A model generated the notes under the pieces. That model ran no database searches. It had not been told where the DNA came from and worked only from the letters and a program-made list of their open reading frames with translations. From assembly GCA_019828595.1 (NCBI GenBank), contig JAHQRK010000008.1:1612001-1676000 (forward strand): a stretch of DNA of 64,000 bases, written 5' to 3'. The first letter of the stretch is position 1, and each line of letters begins with the position of its first letter. Source of the stretch: Aphanomyces cochlioides (Eukaryota; Oomycota; Saprolegniomycetes; Saprolegniales; Verrucalvaceae). Below, in pieces: positions 1-11,624 of this stretch. Position numbers and translations under genes: made by a program.

Positions 1-1572
1 ATTTCAGCACTCCTAAGAAGTTGCCGATGTGTCGAAATCGGTAAATAATCTATTTGCTCTCAGATTGTCATGTTGGCGCAGATTGTTGGGATGGGGATGA
101 TGGCCAACCTATCGTTTATCATGGAAGAACCCTCACGACAAAAATTAAATTTTTCGATGTGATCAAGGTTGGCCGATTCTCATTCGTCTTGCATGATGTA
201 CATAGGCTATTCAAGCCAATGCATTCGTCACGTCCCCTTACCCAGTGGTAATTTCCTTGGAGAACCATTGTAGCGAGGCTCAGCAAGTGATCATGGTTGA
301 CATGATGGTCTTGACATTTGGAGATCAGCTTCATATTCAAGTAAGATCGTCCTATTATGTATGATTAAGAAATGGTGTGCAGGACCCTGAAAATGATGTT
401 CTTCCATCGCCAGAATCTCTCAAGTACAAGTTCCTTCTAAAAGGCAAACAAGGAGCAAAAGTGGATGAAAAAGCCGGCGACTCTGAGTCGGACGAGGACG
501 ACGAAGGAAAAGACAACGACAATACATCAAAAAAGTCGGAAGAAATTAAACGACGACCGAGCCAAGCTGTGCCTGTGAAAAAGAAATCCAGCGTTGCACC
601 AGAATTGGCGGCAATTTGTTTCTTTAAAGGAGTGCATTTTCATGACTTTGAAGCATCGAAGTCGTGGCAATGCAACCAAATGTCGTCGTTTTCTGAAAGT
701 ACTCGATCGCGGAGATAATATTCTTCATGTTCCTCTAGGTAAAACCAAGAAGCTTGCGACGGATCAGAAGTTTGCATTTGTGGAGCTCAATCGCAAGCAC
801 GTATCTCGCATTTACCCTTCTGGCATGCGTGTCGACTCGTCCAACTACAATCCGCTCTTGGGCTGGAGCACAGGATCTCAGTTGGTAGCACTGAATTATC
901 AAACTTCCGATGTTCGACCTTGTGTCAATTGCGTTGAGACTTAGGTTGTCTTTTGTAGTTGCCAATGCGTCTCAACCACGGCATGTTTTCCCAAAATGGA
1001 AACTGTGGTTACGTCCTGAAGCCTCCTTCAATGCTGTCGGAAATTGGCACGTACAGGCGTGCCATCCAGTCCGTGACTGTCCAAGTCTTCAGCGGCCAAC
1101 AATTGCCCAAGCCCCAGGGTGAAAAGAAGGGGGAGATCATTGATCCATACGTTCTGTTGGATTTGGTCAGCGATGGCAACTCGATCCAAAAGAAATCTCA
1201 AACAATTCAAGACAACGGTTTGAATCCAAACTGGAACTTTGAGGCAAAGCTCGACGTATGCCTGCTCTCTTTTGGTAGTTTTCTTGACGTGATGAGTAGG
1301 TTGGTTTGGAATCTGCTTGCCATATCCTTGTGTTGACTGTCATGGATTATGATTTGGATCGAGATGACCTGATTGGCTTTGCAGCGCTCCCCCTCACATG
1401 TATTCGCGAAGGGTACATACGAGAAATGCCAGGCCTTGCATGACGAGCTTGTAGATATCGCACGGTGCCTCTCCATGCTGGTGATGGGTCGCGCACTGGA
1501 CCATACGAATTTGCATCCTTGTTCTGCCATTTCTCCTTTGAAGAGTTGCATGAAGACGAAGACAAAGCGTAG
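1..1572 (+). CDS. Phosphoinositide-specific phospholipase C, C-terminal part (5' end outside window)
   Basis: Enzyme of the PLC-delta type that cleaves PIP2 to IP3 and diacylglycerol. Exons deduced by splicing to the family pattern: 1-40, 82-167, 206-340, 383-698, 739-911, 959-1255, 1300-1412, 1455-1572; all introns are 38-47 nt GT...AG. Seen in order: end of the X domain (CVEIDCWDG, holding the calcium ligands Glu and Asp, then SLENHCS with the second catalytic His), an acidic Asp/Glu/Lys-rich X-Y linker, the Y domain ([23 protein letters not shown]) and a C2 domain ([12 protein letters not shown]) ending in HEDEDKA. The first catalytic His and any PH or EF-hand part lie upstream. The acceptor at 81 rather than 63 is chosen because it joins VEI directly to DCWDG. 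The frame is intact throughout, so this looks like a working host gene. Confidence 0.93.
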
Positions 1573-3113
1573 GACAAAGGGATGTGTCCTGTTGTATAGA
1601 GCCACAATTGAATTTTGCATTTGTATCCAACGTGTTCTTGATGACCTTGGGGCTTCACATTTTCACCTTAAGGTAAATCATCATGAGTGAGCATGGCATC
1701 GTGAGTGAGCACCAGTAGAAATTAAGGAGAAGAACCTCCATATTTCAATGTTTTTATTTATTCGGAAGCCGGATAAATGGCGCGCTTTCTGCAAACTCGC
1801 GCCATTTTCATTTGCAAGGCAATGGAGCGAAGTCCAGTCGATCGTGAAGAAACGGGAAAGGAATACATACCACGTGCTTGTATCTTGGTCTTCCTTGTCA
1901 GTCTTGCCGGTTCTTCATCTTGAATGCAGCAGACTGAAAACGAAAATCTGAACTGTTGCTTGTCTTATCCGCAAAACTTATATCTCTCAAATTTAAAGTT
2001 TCCTTTGAATATGTATACCCTAAACCTTAAAATCTCACCTTGATTATGATACATTATTCAAGATTAAATTGTGTGCTCACGATTCCCAAAAAGTAAGCAA
2101 AATGAAACTTTGGACATCATTAAGGAGTCGTAATGGAGACTAAAATCGCTTACTTTTGTCTGTTCTTTGAATTCCAAATTCAATCTTTCGTTTGCGACTT
2201 GAACTTGAAAAAAACTCGCAAAACTTATTGAAATACTTGCGCTTGAACTTTTCGGTTCCAAACTTGTGCTCACTCATGATGACGTTACCGTCCCTTTGCA
2301 ACAAGTTTGGGATTCCCAAACTTGTTTTGCACCCAGATCATCTGGGTGCAAAATTGACGACGACATATGCACAGTAGCCATTTGTTTTGGAAGTAATGAA
2401 GTTGATGGGACCTTGCAAGCCGCGATGAGCAACGTTTCTTCCAAATGATCGTATCATGACGCACACATCATTGCTCTCAATGCGCAGCATGATACCAGTC
2501 AGTTCATAGACTTTAGCGCATACTCCTTGTCACGATTTGAGAGAACTCGAGGACACGCCACCTTACTGTATCCTTGTAATCTCGCTAAACAGGTAAAAGA
2601 GCCCCATAACATCAGCTGGGGGGAACCCGACTGCTGCGACTTTGTAGGCGCAACAGCAGCCATATGCTTCGTCGACTGTCCATTGTGTCTTGGGAGTATT
2701 GGCTGCACATTAATAGTTATCTTATGCGATTACAGTTCTCCCCAACGTTTTGCTCCTGATAGAGTTTCAAAGGTTATTGTTAATCACCAATATATTTATT
2801 CTAAGAGTAAGACTTTCGAACTACACAGATCTTCAATATTTAATACTAGTACAGTACTAGTATATTGTCATTTACACTCTAAATTGTGACTGGGGTGAAA
2901 AATGTAGTATCTATTTTTCCAAATCTATTTGAAATCTAAAGCCAATCAGAATCGAGTATTTGCCTTCTTCACAAAAACACACGCAAAACACACATTCAAA
3001 ACTTTTCTTTATTGAATGTACTTTCATATTACACTTGAACTCACTATACCTGAATAGTATTTGAGAATATTTCAATTTTTAGTCAAAAATACAAATTTCA
3101 GTAAAAAAGACAA
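1573..3113. other. Non-coding stretch downstream of the PLC gene
   Basis: No gene recognised. Only short chance ORFs are present (the longest, about 120 codons at 2527-2889, has no motif or splice support). The stretch is AT-rich after 2700 and contains the double palindrome at 2300-2353. Confidence 0.5.
2300..2353. repeat. Two adjacent perfect palindromes (double hairpin)
   Basis: Positions 2300-2326 form a perfect 27-bp palindrome centred on T2313 (13-bp arms, CAAGTTTGGGA...). Positions 2325-2353 form a second perfect 29-bp palindrome centred on C2339 (14-bp arms, TTTTGCACCCAGAT). They overlap by two bases. Each has a single unpaired central base. The same arrangement recurs at 30917-31016 and 53949-54025. 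Confidence 0.85.
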
Positions 3114-3115
3114 TA

Positions 3116-3300
3116 CAGTAGTCCCCCAGTTTTCGCCTCATGCATTTTTCAAGATTTATATCAGGATATTATGATTGGAAATATTATGTTTCAAAGGTCT
3201 ATAGGATTAATATTAGGTACTGTCAAAATAAATATTCGAAACAAAATAATATTATACAGGATATAAGTTTGGAGTGGAGGCGAAAACTGGGGGTCACTTT
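3116..3300. mobile_element. Short MITE, pogo/Tigger-like ends
   Basis: Inverted ends: CCCCCAGTTTTCGCCTC at 3123-3139 is repeated in reverse complement at 3275-3292. The left end reads TA-CAGTAGTCCCCCAG, resembling pogo/Tigger termini that begin with CAGT after a TA target. The right outer edge is less clean (GGGGGTCAC then T-rich), so the exact boundary is uncertain. The interior is about 140 bp of AT-rich sequence without coding capacity. Confidence 0.65.
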
Positions 3301-4266
3301 TATAAATTTGAAAAGGTATATTTGATACAAAGGGAGCAAACCTTTAGGGAGAACTGCACTATCAATACAACCTGCAATGGACGCGAGAAACATCCGTTCC
3401 TTTTCCCAAAGCAGATCTTTGATGCTGCTCGTGGAATAAACACAAGATAAATGAGTGCACAGTTCTGCGGATTCGTATGGCTGCTATTCTTTGTGTTGTC
3501 CTTGGTTCAGTTGTCGTCTCAAATTGACATGCGAGACCAACTCGACTCTTCAGGCATGAGGTTTTACACCTCCCCTGGATTGATTTTTGAAAGAACTCCC
3601 TAGTCGTGGAATAAACTCTGGCAATGGCTTCAACTTTCGTCGACGAAAAGCCAGATAGAATCAGCGATGAACCACATGCACCCATTTGTGCATCCAAGAC
3701 AGGACGGACGGCCTATAAGGACAGTCACTAGCGTTCAACAGATGATATAATGCTGCGCATTGAAGTACGTCTTTCGTCGACGCAATTGCACACCCAGGTG
3801 CCTCAACTGACAACTTTGAGGTGCGCCTTCCTTGCTGGTGGAATGTCGAATAACAACTTCCATTCTTGGGAACCAAATCATCTCACTACCGGTCGTCGCA
3901 CAATTGGTTGTTGCCAATCCCGTTTTACGCACATCGTGACACCCAAGAAACCCTCTCTTCTGTCCTATTACACTTGACCAGTTGGTGAATCCTGTGAATC
4001 GGAGATACAACCAAGAGCTCAATAAGTCGTCCACTCACCTGGACGTTTGTTTGTCAAATTCGCAAAAATAGTGTCTCCAGCTCGCAGTGTCGGCCGTGGT
4101 TCCTCACTCCAGGGTCTTGACTTTGGAAACATTTTTCACGACGTGCAAGACCTGATGGGTTCAATTGTCCCCAACATGTGTAGTGACGGTTCACCTCTCG
4201 CTTGACTGGAAGAGAAAAAGCTCCTGGCCTTTTCTGTGTCATTCTTAAACTGGGCAGCCCTCACCC
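3301..4266. other. Region upstream of family gene 1, no gene assigned
   Basis: Several overlapping ORFs of 70-110 codons lie on the minus strand (3362-3697, 3661-3876, 3735-4034). One pair contains spaced cysteines and could be a decayed small secreted protein, but the frames do not join with sensible introns and no family is recognised. The last part should hold the promoter of the gene starting at 4267. Confidence 0.4.
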
Positions 4267-6339
4267 ATGGCTTGCCAAGCCGAGTTTTTCCACGTCGACT
4301 GCGGGAAATCCGCCAATTTGTTCAGCGGCATGTACTTCCGGTACGAAGTGCTGGTTTATCTGGTTGTGACTCCTTGTCTTGGTGTGCTAGGCGCTATACA
4401 AACTACCATTGCAACGTATGGAAAGATCGCCTGTCCTCTTGTCTAATCTGTGTCTTCGTTGTAGGTGCTTCGGTACTCATGACGACCGCCTGAGGTAGTT
4501 TGGTGCTCATGCCTTTCTAGATGTTTTCCACACTGCTGTCCACACAAAGACAAACGCTGTGGGACGTCCATCAGCGTTCGCCTTCCAGCCACTTTGATTG
4601 ATCCCGCGAGGCTTCAAGCCTTTGCAACGTTCCAGCCAAGCTCGACACTCCAAATCCAGCAGGGAGAGTCTCTGCCAGTGACAATGTTTGCTAGTCTTCG
4701 AAGCTCGACTAACCTGAGAGGTAAATGGCTACAAGGAAGACTAGATTCCTCGTCCAAAGTGAGTACACAACAGACCTGCGTTAACTTTTGACTTACTCAG
4801 CGCATGTAGTTGCCTTGCTTTCATTTCAATGCTGACAAGACCGAGGGATGGCATTACGACTGGAAAGGAGGAGCTAGTGTCATGCAACGCCTTGAGAAAC
4901 ACCTTCTTTGCGTCCGAGCATCGTTTCTTTTCGAGTTCTCAACAATGCAATGTAGGTCTACGTGGTCACAATCAACAAGAGCGACCCCAGCAGATACAAA
5001 GTCGTCGCCAGCGCCACGTCGTCGCCATTTCTTCTGGGCTCGTATCGACGGGCGCTCTTTCCCCCTGGAAAAAGCACCGCTACCTCAATACTGGAGAAAC
5101 CAGAAGTGCAGTTTCACACGGAAGTGAATTCATCCAGCGCAGCCATTTTATACGATATGCGTCGGTTCTGCCAGACGTTGATGATTTCAGATTTCCCCAG
5201 TGACTGGCGGCAATTTGAGCAATCCTTGTTCCGGGAACTCCAAGCGCGCTTCAAGATTGAAATCAACCACAGCGAGTTGGTTCATTTCAAAGGCAAAGAT
5301 GAACTCTTCGTTGGCGATTTCCAAGGCGCACGAAAAGTGAGCTGCGATTCTGAAATCTGCTTCATGGTTTTGTTTAGGCTGCACTGAGACTCTTGCGATG
5401 GTGGATGAGTCCTCCGACGCAGTATGCCATGCGCAATTATCTGAAAGAAGTGTCAACCGGGGTTCCCAGCTCAGCGATCTACACCGTCTATGAAAAATGG
5501 AACAAGTTCCTCGCCAAGGGCCTTGAGCAAGTCGAGCCAAAAGCGATAAAACTATTTCTTCAGAGTCGAAAGAGACTGGAATACGACAACACAAGGAGTG
5601 AGGAAGAAGATTTGGCTGTGTTTGCGAGAATGTGGATGTCACCGGTGTGCATCCTTCTATCATTGCGCTCGCTAATTTTGTTGACAGATGCAAGCCTGGA
5701 TGGAATCAAGCACTGATGAACGTGTCAATGGCGAATGGCTCGTCGATCTACCGCATTCACGCATTACGTTTCACTGGTCGAGTGTCTCTTTTCTCTGTAT
5801 GAGCCAAGTTTTGACAATGATCTTTGGACTTGGAATCAATCTGACCAGCAATATATTACAAGTACGAAGCAATGGTCAACTTTTATCTCATCCTGAGCAG
5901 GTTCAATCGTTGATTCAGCGCGTTCCTGCAGGTCCAACGACATTCGTGTTGGACAGTGTACCTCGACGAATGGAAACATTGCTGAATGGCGAGCCATGGA
6001 TTGCCTTGGATCCGACGATGATTCAGGGCGATTACATCGGATGGAGAGAAAACAATACACTCTTGCTATGGTACAACCGACTAAATGATGAGGTTGACGT
6101 GGTATAGGCTCTACGGGTGGCCGAAATTCGCGGGTGGTGTTTGCTACGTCCTCCAACTCCGAGTGTTCATACCCCAAGAAGATCTATTCGTAGTCGAGTG
6201 TACCTTTGAAACCTGTCGGTTTAACACCCCAAGAGATTTCGAATCGAAATCGCCCGAGGAGAGGATTTTCCGCTCGGACACGACCGCATTAGAAAAGTCG
6301 ATGGAGGCTGTGATATGCTACCGCCGCCGATATGCCTAA
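4267..6339 (+). CDS. Unrecognised ten-exon family protein, member 1 (556 aa)
   Basis: Function unknown. Exons: 4267-4340, 4391-4415, 4465-4472, 4521-4758, 4810-4911, 4956-5336, 5378-5644, 5688-5861, 5901-6070, 6108-6339; introns 38-51 nt. Exon 3 is only 8 nt. The model gives 557 codons including the stop, with no interruption. Conserved in all four members: start MACQ followed by EFFHV; a Cys/His cluster RCFPHCCPH at the exon 3-4 join; AFATFQP; KWLQGRLD; GWHY-x-WKGG; PFLLGSYRRA; DWRQFEQ; WWMSPPTQ; QVLTMIFGL; LDSVPRR and NGEP; LYGWPK; and PEERIFRSDTTAL near the end. There is no signal peptide or membrane span. The cluster CFPHCCPH looks metal-binding, but this is inferred. Members 2, 3 and 4 are at 33.7, 46.7 and 51.5 kb. 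Confidence 0.88.
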
Positions 6340-6773
6340 AATCATCGGGGCATATCTCGTTCAAACTTTTCCCCAAGTGAACGACGTCAAATCTCTGCCC
6401 CTACGACAAATCCTTGTTGGAGGACATTAAGGTCAAGAGGAATGTTATCCGCGGGCGGAAGGCACCGACGAGGAGTCATTTCGATCACCAAAAGGGAATA
6501 TCATGATAATTATAAGGTGACTTGACTGTGATCTGGCCGACTTACCCTGTGCTCTGGCACAGTTATGTCTCTGTTTCTTGTCATGGGCTATGCATTCGGT
6601 GCATGCGCATCACTTGCATTGAGATGAAGACTCGATTTCTCGACTCCTTGCATGTCCATGGCCAGAACCAAAGTGTTTCTGTTGTCACTCCTGAATATCA
6701 TCTGGTGTCTCTCCATTCAGGCGATGTCTCACGCAGTGATGGAGTTCGTCACCTTTTGGTACATTTCTTTCTA
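6340..6773. other. Spacer between family gene 1 and a MITE
   Basis: No recognisable gene. It presumably includes the 3' UTR of the gene ending at 6339. Short ORFs here are not supported by motifs. Confidence 0.4.
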
Positions 6774-7400
6774 CAGTGGTGGAAAGCATCGAGGGGACTT
6801 TTTATGTTTTGACCCAATAAATTACACTCTGGAACAAATAAAAACAGTTTTCCTATGCAGTTTTTCTGGTGATTACGACTGTATGAATACAATCCTTTAA
6901 AACCACATAGATTACAAGAAACGATGAAATGTTGTCGAGAGTGATATTCATTTTTCATCCTTATATTCTATTACCTGTTTAATTGAAATTATTTGACAAA
7001 ACTGATTACATAATTTTTCAAGAGGGTCAAGAAAAATTAGTTGGATGATCGAAGTCTCTCATATTCGATTATTTTGATTTTGCAAATGATGGACGATAAT
7101 TGAGAGAACGAATATGCAATAAAATACGTTTATTCAATTCCATATCCATGAATTAAAAAGACTAATAATGCATTTATCCGATAAACAACGATATTCATGT
7201 GCCTTGTGACCGCTTAAGTGGTTAAGAAGGACTTGAGACCATCGTTTGAACCTTCAAATATGAATAACATTCGAATATTTATATTTAACTACATATACTC
7301 TGTCACAGGTACGTCAGAACTGGATATTTTGGTTCAAAGTTGCACCTTACCTAAAATATGATATTTTTTGTTGAAGTCCCCTCGATGCTTTCCACCACTG
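6774..7400. mobile_element. 627-bp MITE with perfect 27-bp inverted ends
   Basis: The first 27 bases (6774-6800, starting CAGTGGTGGAAAGCATCGAG) are repeated exactly in reverse complement at 7374-7400. TA flanks both sides (6772-6773 and 7401-7402), the target duplication of Tc1/mariner/pogo elements. The interior is AT-rich and non-coding. A tRNA-Ser-like stretch with box A and box B resemblance lies at about 7205-7255 but does not fold well. Perfect ends suggest a fairly recent insertion. Confidence 0.88.
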
Positions 7401-7402
7401 TA

Positions 7403-7729
7403 AGGTAATGCATCGATTTTCAGGACGGTTTTTTGTCATATTTTGGACCATTTTTTCGAGCTTTCTTGCGTCAGCGCGAAGGCTAACTTACCAATTCTAA
7501 GTATATGGAGAGAAAATATAATTTGGGGGCATTATTATGGTGATAAATTGTTCATAAAAAGCACCTGTTTGCGAATTGTAAGCAATTTAAATATTTCAAA
7601 TCAAATACCTGATGGCATCTAATCCAAGACTGTCCCTAATATATTGAAGTTTGTATGCTAACAATTAAATAAGAATCAAGACTTTCGAGAACACTTTATA
7701 TAAATACATTTAAAAAATGTGCAAATTTT
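7403..7729. other. AT-rich spacer
   Basis: About 330 bp of AT-rich sequence with no ORF or repeat that I can assign. Confidence 0.4.
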
Positions 7730-7761
7730 TAAGGGCCTGTCTGGATGCCAAATAAAAAATA

Positions 7762-9044
7762 CTACACCTTTTCAGGTTCAAGTTCACCAAATCCGTAGTT
7801 CAAGTTCACCCAGATCTGAAACTTTATACCCGACCAGTTATAAACTATAGAAGTTAATTGTTGCAATGAAGGCAATCGTCATTTGGGAAGTCGCTGATGA
7901 GCAACAACAAAGTCGATCGACTTTTCGTCATGAAGAGTGTACTTGCCGCCGCAAGAGATAATCAGGATTGGAGGTTGATAGCCAAAACTTTGGTGTTAAC
8001 CTCAACACGGCACTATATTGGATCAAAATGGCGAGACGACGTGACGACTGGAGCCCAGAGAGACCTCAATGGGGCGGATTCAGATACCGCAAGATTGAAG
8101 AGCCCCATATCGAAAGACTCCTGGAAGCAATCTCAATTGAACCAGACCTGACACTCGAAGCCATGGCATCAATTATCGCCACTGATTTTGGTGTTTTTGT
8201 AACTGCCCAAACAATAAGCATCCACTTGGACGGAAGATTGTACACTCTCAAGAAAATGCACTACGAACCGGAGAAAATGAACACCCATGAAGCCAAGCTA
8301 GCCCGTCGTCAGTACCTCAGAGACTTGTGGCAACTCCAAGGTCGAGGGAAATGTGTTTTTTACGTTGATGAGACCAATTACAACACATGGTGCTCAAGGG
8401 AGTATGGTTGGAGTGAAATAGGCCAACGCGCTGTCACGAAAAGTACTACCTCCAAGGGTGAAAACATGCAGGTCATTGCTTGCATTGGTGAAGATGGATT
8501 GGCGTTTTTCAAGATCAAGTATGGATCGAACAAGATCGACGACATGCAGCAATATGCGACAGAATTACTCCATCATTTATCCCAACGAATGTCGCTTGAC
8601 GATGTGGTTATTGTCTTGGACAATGCTCCTTGTCACCGTCGCATTGAAGAAGTCTTTGTGCCGTCTCCTAATGGACAACCCACTCTGCTACGTCTTGGGC
8701 CGTACAGTCCGATGCTCAATCCAATTGAGAATGTGTTTTCCACATTCAAGTCGCGTGTCAAAGAGTTGCTTCGAGACCGACGAAGGGAAATGTTGATGAT
8801 TCCTCCAAATACAACAATCAAGGCTCATAGAGCTCGAATACTTGAGCAGTCTGCGCAGGAAGCCATTCCAATCATCACCCCATTGCTTTGTTGGAAGTGT
8901 TTCAGACACACTCAAAAGTTCTACGACACAGTTATGAGTTTGGAGGATGTTCAGGTTGGAACATGATATTGAATATAACAGTGTATTCTTTCATGTAAAT
9001 ATAAAGTTTCAGATCTGGGTGAACTTGAACCTGAAAAGGTGTAG
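7762..9044 (+). mobile_element. Tc1/mariner-type transposon, 1283 bp
   Basis: Ends CTACACCTTTTCAGGTTCAA at 7762 and its reverse complement ending at 9044, flanked by TA (7760-7761 and 9045-9046). The left arm carries a 22-bp insertion that duplicates the TTCAAGTTCAC segment; otherwise the arms match over about 45 bp. One transposase gene lies inside (7897-8966). Confidence 0.9.
7897..8966 (+). pseudogene. Tc1-like (DDE_3) transposase with one frameshift
   Basis: Cut-and-paste transposase. The helix-turn-helix begins in the frame of ATG 7897 (ARDNQDWRLIAKTL) and continues in another frame as GVNLNTALYWIK, so one base is missing near 7990. From there the frame is open to 8966. Catalytic residues are all present: YVDETNY, VIVLDNAPCH and LNPIENVF, with about 35 residues between the second Asp and the Glu. 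Apart from this single lesion the protein looks complete, so the copy died recently or the shift is a sequence error. Confidence 0.88.
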
Positions 9045-9109
9045 TATTAGAGAGTTTTCGAAGCACCAAATTTTGGGTTCACATTTTGGGTTTCTTGTAT
9101 AAAATGATA

Positions 9110-10951
9110 CTACTCCGGTCCAGAAAACTTGCTACGGTGTTTTTTGGATTGGCGGGATTTTTCTTATATTGCTGTTCAAAGCCACGTAATTGGCTCGTTG
9201 GAAAGAGCGGAATTTGCGCTTTGATTGGCTGTTTTCAAAGCGCGCGAATTCGTTCTTGACAGCGAGCTATGAGCCGCGAAAGAGGTGACACTGCGTAGCT
9301 TAGAGTCATTTCCTTTCGCCACACAGTCATTTCCACATTTCACGCCTTCATAATAAGGCAACAACTTCTCCAACATCTATCAATTGTCCCCAGCTGCCTC
9401 GATGCAGACCAGTCTCTCTTCTACTCCTGCGGTGGCTCGAACGGAACTCTCTATCGACCAGTGTCGTGGAGCGTACGAAATGTTACTCAAGGCCATGGTC
9501 AACGGTCAGCTACCATACGGAGCTGTGACTGAGGTTGCCAAGAAGTTTAAATGCCATTGCACCACCATATCTCGCCTTTGGTCTCGTGCCCGACGATCAA
9601 CTCTCCGCGGCGATTTGGCCGCCGACATTGCATCAAGAAAGCGAGGTAAAAACTTTTAAACTTTATATTTGCACAAAATATATTGATTTATATAAGTATC
9701 AATTCTGAGAGGTAACTTGTTTTAGGAAATTCTGGCGCACGACGACAGCGAACTCCGCAAGACATGGAAAAAGCAATCAAAGCAGTGGTCCATGAGGACC
9801 GACAAACCCTCCGTACACTTGCAGCACACAGCAAGATCCCCAAGTCGACGATATTGCGCCATATGAAGGAAGAAAGCAGGCTCAAGGCTCGTTCAAGCCA
9901 CATCAAGCCGCTTCTTACAGACCCAAACAAGATGAAGAGACTCCGTTTCGCGCTGGATTTTCTCCGACCTGGGTTGCATGGAACCCACTTCTTTGAGAAT
10001 ATGTACAATCGTGTGCATGTTGACGAGAAGTGGTTTTATGCAACTCAGGTTAAGAGAATAATCTATGTCTATGATGACGAGGAGCTTGCTCTGCGGTCTG
10101 CCAAGTCGAAGACCTCCATCACGAAGGTGATGTTCCTTGCGGCTGTTGCTCGGCCGCGCTACGAAACTCAAACCAAGCGGTTCTTCGATGGCAAGCTGGG
10201 TATTTGGCCCTTTGTTTCCTATGTCCCTGCTGCTCGCAGTAGCAAGAACAGACCGAAAGGTACTGTTGAAACAGTTCCGAAGAGTGTCGATAGTCAAGCT
10301 TACAAGGACATGATTTTGAGGAACGTTGTTCCTGCAATCATGTCGAAATTTCCTTCGGCAAGCTTGCAGCGGGGAGTTTTGATCCAACAAGACAATGCTG
10401 GGCCACACAACAATGTCACGACTGAACTTTTACGTTCGAAGGGCTTTACTCAACTTGCTGTGACAAATCAACCAGCACATAGTCCCGATTTCAACGTGTT
10501 AGACTTAGGAATATTTAATGCTATTCAAAGCCGTCAGCAGCAAAAGAGATCTCGTACAATAGACGATCTCATTGTTACTGTAAAGCAGGCTTTTTGTGAG
10601 TTGCCGATGAACACACTGGCTAAGTCTTTTTTGACGGTACAAGGTGTGATGGAAAGCTCAATGGAGATTCATGGTTGCAACAACTACAAGTTGCCTCATA
10701 TGAAGAAAGACACTCTCGTGGAGGATCTTTCAACTTTCAATGTTCAATGCTCACCATCGATCTATGCAAGTGCTGTTCGCCACCTTAATTGCCAAGATTA
10801 GGTACTCGTAATAAAAAAGAAATACATCATTATATTTTCTTGTCCATTTATATGTTTTCAAGTTTCCATACAAAAATCAAGATCAAGCATTCCGCTAGAT
10901 CATACTTTAATCAAGTGTAAACACCGTAGCAAGTTTTCTGGACCGGTGTAG
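9110..10951 (+). mobile_element. Plant-type mariner transposon, 1842 bp, ends and transposase intact
   Basis: Terminal repeats of about 33 bp: CTACTCCGGTCCAGAAAACT at 9110 onward, and the reverse complement of 10919-10951 differing by one base. TA flanks both sides (9108-9109, 10952-10953). It encodes one two-exon transposase with no interruption. With matching ends, target duplication and an open gene this is a candidate active transposon. Confidence 0.92.
9402..10801 (+). CDS. Mariner transposase, plant-like DDD type (439 aa, two exons)
   Basis: Exons 9402-9645 and 9726-10801, joined across an 80-nt intron (GTAAAA...TTTTAG) that restores RKRGNSGARR. The start is the first ATG; the open frame begins slightly earlier at 9384 but without ATG. 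Order of parts: a helix-turn-helix near residues 45-75 (VAKKFKCHCTTISRLW), a second DNA-binding region, then the catalytic core with VHVDEKWFY, QQDNAGPH and SPDFNVLDLG. The last motif uses Asp rather than Glu, as in plant and oomycete mariner-like transposases (DD39D group); here about 36 residues separate the second Asp from the Asp of NVLDLG. No stop or frameshift seen. Confidence 0.92.
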
Positions 10952-10958
10952 TAAACCT

Positions 10959-11624
10959 CTAAAACATTATTCCTGAAGGAGGAGTGAAACCTGAACTCAC
11001 TTCAGGTTTTGCATGACGAAAGCTGAAAACTTGTTCGTTGGTTGGGATTCGGAGAGAAGTTGTATCCGTACATTTAATACATATCCGTATTGAAAAAGCT
11101 CTTGTGTGTTGACCAGTGTAGAAGTCATGCCAAGAGAAGACAAAGAAGCGCATGACTCCGAACATGTCGAGCCATCCTTTGGCAAGTTTGCGTGCCGCAA
11201 CGACATCACCTTGCTCCGTCAAGTTGTTCATGAGAAGCCATAGGAGGCTGACCATGGCTTCGTCATGGAGAAGTGGTCATGAATTGCCGACGACCTAAAT
11301 CGGCGGCATGTCGATATCTCTATCGAAAGCATTGTTGTAGGATACTATTGGGCGTTCAGGGCGCAATCTTATGACATGACTGGAAAGTAACACTTCCATG
11401 AAAGACATGAACTCACCAACATTACCGCCACATCGGTCGAGAGCACTTGTCACTAGAGCAAGGAACTCGGCGTTGCTCATGGGACTGACGCTCATGTTGA
11501 ATGAATGGAGCAAATTATCCCGTGATAACGTCCGGAATCCAAAATAAAGGATTTCCGAAAAACAGACAAATTTGAGTTTTGGATTGAAACAAAAACTTGA
11601 AATTTTCGTCGAAAAATCTTGCAT
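10959..11624 (-). pseudogene. Fragments of an unidentified gene inside the Harbinger-like element
   Basis: Two minus-strand open frames (11295-11624 and 10959-11255) look coding: MSNAEFLALVTSALDRCGG, then GDVVAARKLAKGWLDMF, which recalls helical repeat proteins. I could not join them with convincing introns. They resemble no transposase, so they may be a captured host gene fragment, as in Pack-type elements. Function not recognised. Confidence 0.35.

Noticed and set aside
3362..4034. Minus-strand Cys-containing frames that recalled elicitin-like secreted proteins
   Set aside because: Cysteine spacing does not match elicitins and the frames cannot be joined by a plausible intron.
4236..4493. 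85-codon ORF overlapping exons 1-3 of family gene 1
   Set aside because: It is the wrong frame over exon 1 and runs through two introns; the spliced model is supported by three other copies.
7192..7266. tRNA-Ser-like sequence inside the first MITE (TATTCAT...ATGAATA ends, AAGTGGTTAAG, TTTGAACC)
   Set aside because: Box A and B resemblance is partial, the D, anticodon and T stems do not pair, and the end stem is AT-only and probably chance.
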